55,690 nt of DNA from Myroides indicus (lineage in GTDB: Bacteria; Bacteroidota; Bacteroidia; Flavobacteriales; Flavobacteriaceae), in NCBI RefSeq assembly GCF_004364575.1, contig NZ_SOAG01000022.1, positions 1 to 55,690 of the forward strand. Reading direction: 5' to 3'. Below, piece by piece: positions 51,727 to 55,690 of the stretch. A program made the position numbers and the translations under genes. The first letter of the stretch is position 1; each line of letters starts with the position of its first letter. The notes beneath the pieces were generated by a model. That model ran no database searches, had not been told where the DNA came from, and worked only from the letters and a program-made list of their open reading frames with translations.

Positions 51727-54700
51727 TTATTTCTTTACATACTCTAAAATAAGGTAATACTTCCCTTTAGGATGTTTTACAGTTACTGTACCTGGTGTTC
51801 CAAGTGTTAAAACAGTTTTTCCATTAACAACCTCTTTTTTAATTAAATCACGAGTGGAAGAATTGGTCGTTTGATTGATCAATCTAGCATCTAGTATAAT
51901 TGAAGCAAAATCACCATCTAGTGTTATTTTATTTTCGGGTTGAGTTAATTCTATTTCAAAAACTCTTTGAGCTACCTTTTTATCTGTATCTAACCATTTT
52001 ATATCTTTAATTTGCTCTTCCTTACTGTAGTCAACTCCATCAAAAGCAACCTGTCTGAAAGTAGCTCCTCCATCACCATCTGCTACCAATAACTCTCCGT
52101 CAATTGCTTGCTGAGACGATATTTTTGCAGCTGTTACTCCTTTATCTTTTACTACTGTCCCATATACTGAAGCAGCTCTTAACTTCGCATAGGTTACTGC
52201 ATCATTAGCAATCTTTTCTGTGATTATTGCATTATTTTTTAAATGCTTGGTATCAATTGATAAGTTATTTACTTCTAATACAACTTCTTTTAAAACTGAT
52301 CCTATTGCGCCTGAAGTAGCTGAAATTGTTTCTCCCTGGACTATATTAGCCTTAGATATTACCTGATCAGCTTTTCCGTAATTATATCCTCCTTGTCCAT
52401 CTGTTAACAAAATTTGATTAGCCACAACACTTTCTCCATCTTCTTTTATAGAAGAAAGTTTATTTATTGTCACTGTTTTTTCTCCCAAATGTTCTGTTGT
52501 AATACCTGCATTACTAACTTTAATTGATGCTGGAGCTAGTAAGACCCCTTCCCTAGTAGAAACTGTAATAGAACTATCACTATCTAATTGTTTGCCATAA
52601 CTATTCAAAGATAGAAACTTCGCTTCTCCATCACCTAAAGAGGTTAAAACAGTTCCTTGATCCGCTTGATCTGCATCTATTTTTATTGCTTGAATTGTTT
52701 TGTCTGCTATCTTTCCATTTGTAATACCTTTATCCTTTACACTAATACTCACATCCTTTAAAAGTGCTTGATTTCCCCCTATAACCTCGATACCATCACC
52801 AGCATACAAAGTTTTACCCGCATCAGCTATAGCTGCTGTAACTGTTTCAAAACTTGCTCCCCCCTCACCATCTGTAAGTAGCACTAATCCTTTAGTTTCA
52901 CCATCTGCATTAATTTTCTGAGGAGTGACAGATTTATCACTTAAATGTTGTTCTTGAATTCCTGATGGAGCTATTTGAATAGTTGCCTGTTTTAAAAGTG
53001 CATGATCTCCTCCAACAACAGAGATTGAAGTATCTGCTTTTAATTCCTTTCCACTTTTTAAGGCAATTTCATCCATAAAAGAAAAGGTTGTACTTCCTTG
53101 ACCATTCGTTACTAAAAATGCTCCCTCACCTATTAACTCATCTCCTATTTTGGAACTAATTTTAGTTGTTGTAACAGCAGTGTCTTTTAAGTGTTTTGTA
53201 TCCACTCCTTGTTCAGCAACTGCTATACTTGTTTGTTGTAAAAGCGCCTTATTTTCAGGAGTTACTTTAATTGAAGTATCAGACAATAGGTTCTCTCCCT
53301 TACCGGAGAAAATATTTTCATTTATTTCTTGATAATTTACAGCCCCATAACCATCTGCAGTTAGTACTGCATTCATTGCAGCTCTTTCAGAAGATATTTT
53401 ATCTACTGTTACAGCCCTATCTTGTAATTTAGCTGTTGTAATTCCTTGATCCTGTATTCCTACTGTTGTATTAGCTAGAACAGCAGATATTCCATTACCA
53501 CTAACAAAGCGCAGACCATCCTCTAGCTGTAAATCTTTCGCTTCTTGTACTATACTCGCTCTATCCACATAAGTAAACCCACCCTCACTGTTTGTTACCA
53601 TTACCATTCCTTCATCCGAACCTATACTACTTAATTTGTTAATCTGAATTGTTTGTTCAGCTATTTGTTGGTTAGTAATACTTTGCTCCTTAATTCCTAA
53701 TCTAATGTCTTTTAACAAAGCCTTATCTCCTGTGACAGTAACCCCTTGTTGGTCAGGCATGATGGTAATAATATCATCTGTTAATAAATTACCAGCTACA
53801 GAGTCATAAATTTTATCCATTTCTCCCCAAACTGTTCTTCCTTGATCATCACTTAGCAATACCCTACCTTTCCCTACATTACCAGAAGTAATCTTGTTAT
53901 TTGTTACAGCTAATTCGGCTATTTGAGCTGTTTTAACCGCATTATCAGCCAATTGCTCAGTATTAATACTCTTTTCTTTAATACTTAAATTCACGTCCTC
54001 TAACACTTTGTTTATTCCATTATCAGATACTACAATAATATCATCAGTAGTTATTGTACCTTTATTCTGTAGAAGCTCAGCAGTTAAAGGTTGATAATTA
54101 ACTCTTCCCTGTTCTCCAACTATAGCTACGTATCCTTGTTCCTCTTCTTTAGCAATAAGCTTGGAGGCAGTAATAGATTGATCATTCACCTCTAAGATTA
54201 CGTTTTGAAGTACTGCCCCATCTGCGCCTTGTATTGCGGAGATTGTTTCTCCTGGTATGATAGTTCCTTTTTCTGTCAGCATATCAGTTGTTAAAGGTTG
54301 ATAACTTACAGTTCCTCCCGTACCAACTATAGCTACCGATCCTTCACTAGCATTTTCTGCATTAAGTTTAGAAGCTGTTACAGCTCCATCAGCAATGTGT
54401 CTTTCTTTAACTCCCGAAATATTAAGCTCTATACCAACTTCTTTACCTTGTTCTCCAATTAATACATTCTCTCCTCCTTTAACCAAAATAGTCTGTTCTG
54501 TATCTCCTACAATATCTCCATTGACAGCATGTATTAAAGCTTCTGTCAACGGTGTAAATACAGCGCCACCAATTCCATTAGCTGTCAACACAGCGCCATT
54601 CCCCATATTTTCAGAACCTATTTTCTCTGCCGTTACGCCTTTATTTTCAATATGTTTTGTTACAATTCCGTTGGTAGAAACCTGGATTTTAACCCCCTTA

Positions 54701-55690
54701 AGAAGAGAAGCGGAAGCATCACCTTCTAACTTTAAAGAATTATCTACAGATAAGGCCTCTCCTTGTAATATAGTACCTAATTCCTGGTACTTTACGGTAC
54801 CATCATTTTGAACTATAGCAACAAAATTGTTCTTTCCTTGCCCTGCCCACAATTTAGTCTCACTTACAGCACCATCCTTTATTTTAGAGGTAAGTACAGC
54901 GTTGTCTTTTAAGTGCTCTGTATCGACTCCTTTTTTGGCTATTTCAATACTTACTTCATTTAGCAATGACTTTTCCCCATTAGTTACTTTAATAGATTCA
55001 TCTGATAACAGCGCTTTCCCTTTTGTTTCTATTATTTCATATATATTATTTTGAACATCTTCATTGGTGATAATTTCCTCAAAGTTATTGGTAACGTCAC
55101 CCACAACATCAATGGTGACCTCATCAAGCGCTTCGTTTTTATATACATAGGTACCGGTGTTTACTCCGTTTACTTGTTCCGGTGTAATAGTGGTTACTGT
55201 CTCAAAAGATTTGACCAATGCTGAAATATCTATGAGCTGATTCTCTCCTGCCTCATCTAAATACTTAAAAACAAAACTGCCGTTTTCCTCTACATACGTT
55301 ACGTTACCCAGCGGAAGAGCGTTATTGAAATACTGATTTAAAATCTCCTGAACATCTTCATTGGTGATAATTTTCTCAAAGTTATTGGTAACGTCACCCA
55401 CAACATCAATGGTGACCTCATCAAGCGCTTCGTTTTTATATACATAGGTACCGGTGTTTACTCCGTTTACTTGTTCTGGTGTAATAGTGGTTACTGTCTC
55501 AAAAGATTTGACCAATGCTGAAATATCTATGAGCTGATTCTCTCCTGCCTCATCTAAATACTTAAAAACAAAACTGCCGTTTTCTTCTACATACGTTACG
55601 TTACCCAGCGGAAGAGCGTTATTGAAATACTGATTTAAAATCTCCTGAACATCTTCATTGGTGATAATTTCCTCAAAGTTATTGGTAACA
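51727..55690 (-). CDS. very large repeat protein, adhesin-like (5' end outside window)
   Basis: At least 1321 residues visible, frame open to the right edge; the in-frame TTG at 55515 is not a real start. From the right: two near-identical 99-residue units (VTNNFE...TNEDVQ...NQYFNNALPLGNVTYVEENG, then FKYLDEAGENQLIDIS and a YVYKNEALDEVTIDVVGD end) and the start of a third. Then about twelve degenerate repeats of 75-90 residues: a G-[IV]-T-T-x-H-L-x-D-x-A-V-T-x-x-K-I-like part, a V-L-x-[TA]-D-G-x-G-x-x-x-[YF] part, and a D-x-S-I-x-V...ALLK-x-[VT]-x-I-x-V part. The last 100 residues are a separate beta domain ending LEYVKK. It is acidic, almost Cys-free and lacks visible T9SS C-terminal signal. 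Likely an exported surface fibre or adhesin. Confidence 0.75.
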   Translation of the reverse strand, partial: VTNNFEEIITNEDVQEILNQYFNNALPLGNVTYVEENGSFVFKYLDEAGENQLIDISALVKSFETVTTITPEQVNGVNTGTYVYKNEALDEVTIDVVGDVTNNFEKIITNEDVQEILNQYFNNALPLGNVTYVEENGSFVFKYLDEAGENQLIDISALVKSFETVTTITPEQVNGVNTGTYVYKNEALDEVTIDVVGDVTNNFEEIITNEDVQNNIYEIIETKGKALLSDESIKVTNGEKSLLNEVSIEIAKKGVDTEHLKDNAVLTSKIKDGAVSETKLWAGQGKNNFVAIVQNDGTVKYQELGTILQGEALSVDNSLKLEGDASASLLKGVKIQVSTNGIVTKHIENKGVTAEKIGSENMGNGAVLTANGIGGAVFTPLTEALIHAVNGDIVGDTEQTILVKGGENVLIGEQGKEVGIELNISGVKERHIADGAVTASKLNAENASEGSVAIVGTGGTVSYQPLTTDMLTEKGTIIPGETISAIQGADGAVLQNVILEVNDQSITASKLIAKEEEQGYVAIVGEQGRVNYQPLTAELLQNKGTITTDDIIVVSDNGINKVLEDVNLSIKEKSINTEQLADNAVKTAQIAELAVTNNKITSGNVGKGRVLLSDDQGRTVWGEMDKIYDSVAGNLLTDDIITIMPDQQGVTVTGDKALLKDIRLGIKEQSITNQQIAEQTIQINKLSSIGSDEGMVMVTNSEGGFTYVDRASIVQEAKDLQLEDGLRFVSGNGISAVLANTTVGIQDQGITTAKLQDRAVTVDKISSERAAMNAVLTADGYGAVNYQEINENIFSGKGENLLSDTSIKVTPENKALLQQTSIAVAEQGVDTKHLKDTAVTTTKISSKIGDELIGEGAFLVTNGQGSTTFSFMDEIALKSGKELKADTSISVVGGDHALLKQATIQIAPSGIQEQHLSDKSVTPQKINADGETKGLVLLTDGEGGASFETVTAAIADAGKTLYAGDGIEVIGGNQALLKDVSISVKDKGITNGKIADKTIQAIKIDADQADQGTVLTSLGDGEAKFLSLNSYGKQLDSDSSITVSTREGVLLAPASIKVSNAGITTEHLGEKTVTINKLSSIKEDGESVVANQILLTDGQGGYNYGKADQVISKANIVQGETISATSGAIGSVLKEVVLEVNNLSIDTKHLKNNAIITEKIANDAVTYAKLRAASVYGTVVKDKGVTAAKISSQQAIDGELLVADGDGGATFRQVAFDGVDYSKEEQIKDIKWLDTDKKVAQRVFEIELTQPENKITLDGDFASIILDARLINQTTNSSTRDLIKKEVVNGKTVLTLGTPGTVTVKHPKGKYYLILEYVKK
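55091..55690 (-). repeat. 297-bp near-identical tandem repeats in the large gene
   Basis: Units at 55091-55387 and 55388-55684 (297 bp, 99 codons) differ at only about three positions (for example TTTTC/TTTCC near 55070-55370 and TTCTTC/TTCCTC). The next unit begins at 55685 and continues past the edge. In-frame length allows copy number change without frameshift. The total copy number cannot be seen. Confidence 0.9.

Noticed and set aside
55515..55515. Start of the large repeat protein at 55515
   Set aside because: The codon is TTG inside a repeat unit and the frame is open to the window edge; the real start is outside.
1..55690. CRISPR array, prophage or integrative element boundaries
   Set aside because: No regularly spaced short direct repeats, no integrase, no phage structural genes, and no attachment-site duplication at the tRNA-Arg pair were seen.

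Overview
The window looks like a chromosomal segment of a low-GC member of the Bacteroidota, most likely family Flavobacteriaceae; the genus cannot be fixed from the sequence. Supporting signs are: many promoters with the phylum-typical -7 box TAnnTTTG; lipoproteins whose lipobox Cys is followed by Ser/Asp/Asn-rich residues (the surface lipoprotein export signal type); a TonB-dependent receptor with N-terminal carboxypeptidase-like domain and C-terminal OMP_b-brl_3 barrel; DUF3276 (PUR-alpha-like), DUF2795 and DUF1573 genes; and the orders nusB-DUF1573-yajC and secA-DUF2795-cobalamin adenosyltransferase-LolD-type ATPase. The standard code is used.

Layout. 1-240: broken end of an IS982-type transposase. 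399-5837 (minus): eight collinear, tightly spaced genes, six of them lipoproteins, four sharing a signal-peptide/linker cassette; one lipoprotein is a seven-repeat propeller-like protein. 6033-8826: AraC regulator, a 36-codon remnant of mgtE, a DUF4177 gene that seems to start at ATA, a small lipoprotein and a fosmidomycin-resistance-type MFS pump. 8944-14898: MeaB GTPase, acidic small protein, MATE pump, outer-membrane barrel, lipoprotein, PPK2 kinase and a DUF6929-like protein. 14983-17109: a second lipoprotein array with PrcB_C-type paralogues, one with a frameshifted signal peptide and one reduced to its last 18 codons. 17110-17809: AT-rich non-coding. 17866-22632: TolC, HlyD and two ABC-2 permeases without an ATPase.

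22882-48358 is mostly core genome: ABC-F ATPase, NhaA, lipoyl synthase, GAPDH, YajC/DUF1573/NusB, an ABC exporter, DUF3276, a THUMP-type rRNA methyltransferase, a ZIP transporter, an exported glutaminase, MenE, a CPBP protease, an ArsC-like protein, the TonB receptor, DinB and Crp-like genes, SecA, DUF2795, cobalamin adenosyltransferase, a LolD-like ATPase, and two methyltransferase-like proteins that appear to have lost the SAM-binding motif.

48553-48713 holds two tandem tRNA-Arg(ACG) genes with compensatory stem differences, between a strong promoter and a terminator. From 49374 to the right edge (minus) lies an apparent operon: a very large exported-adhesin-like repeat protein that runs off the window, with about twelve degenerate 75-90-residue repeats and near-identical 297-bp tandem repeats at its upstream part, followed by three paralogous secreted proteins of 250-263 residues with GIG-x-E-[ND]-P heads. 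This operon is the best candidate for an undescribed surface system.
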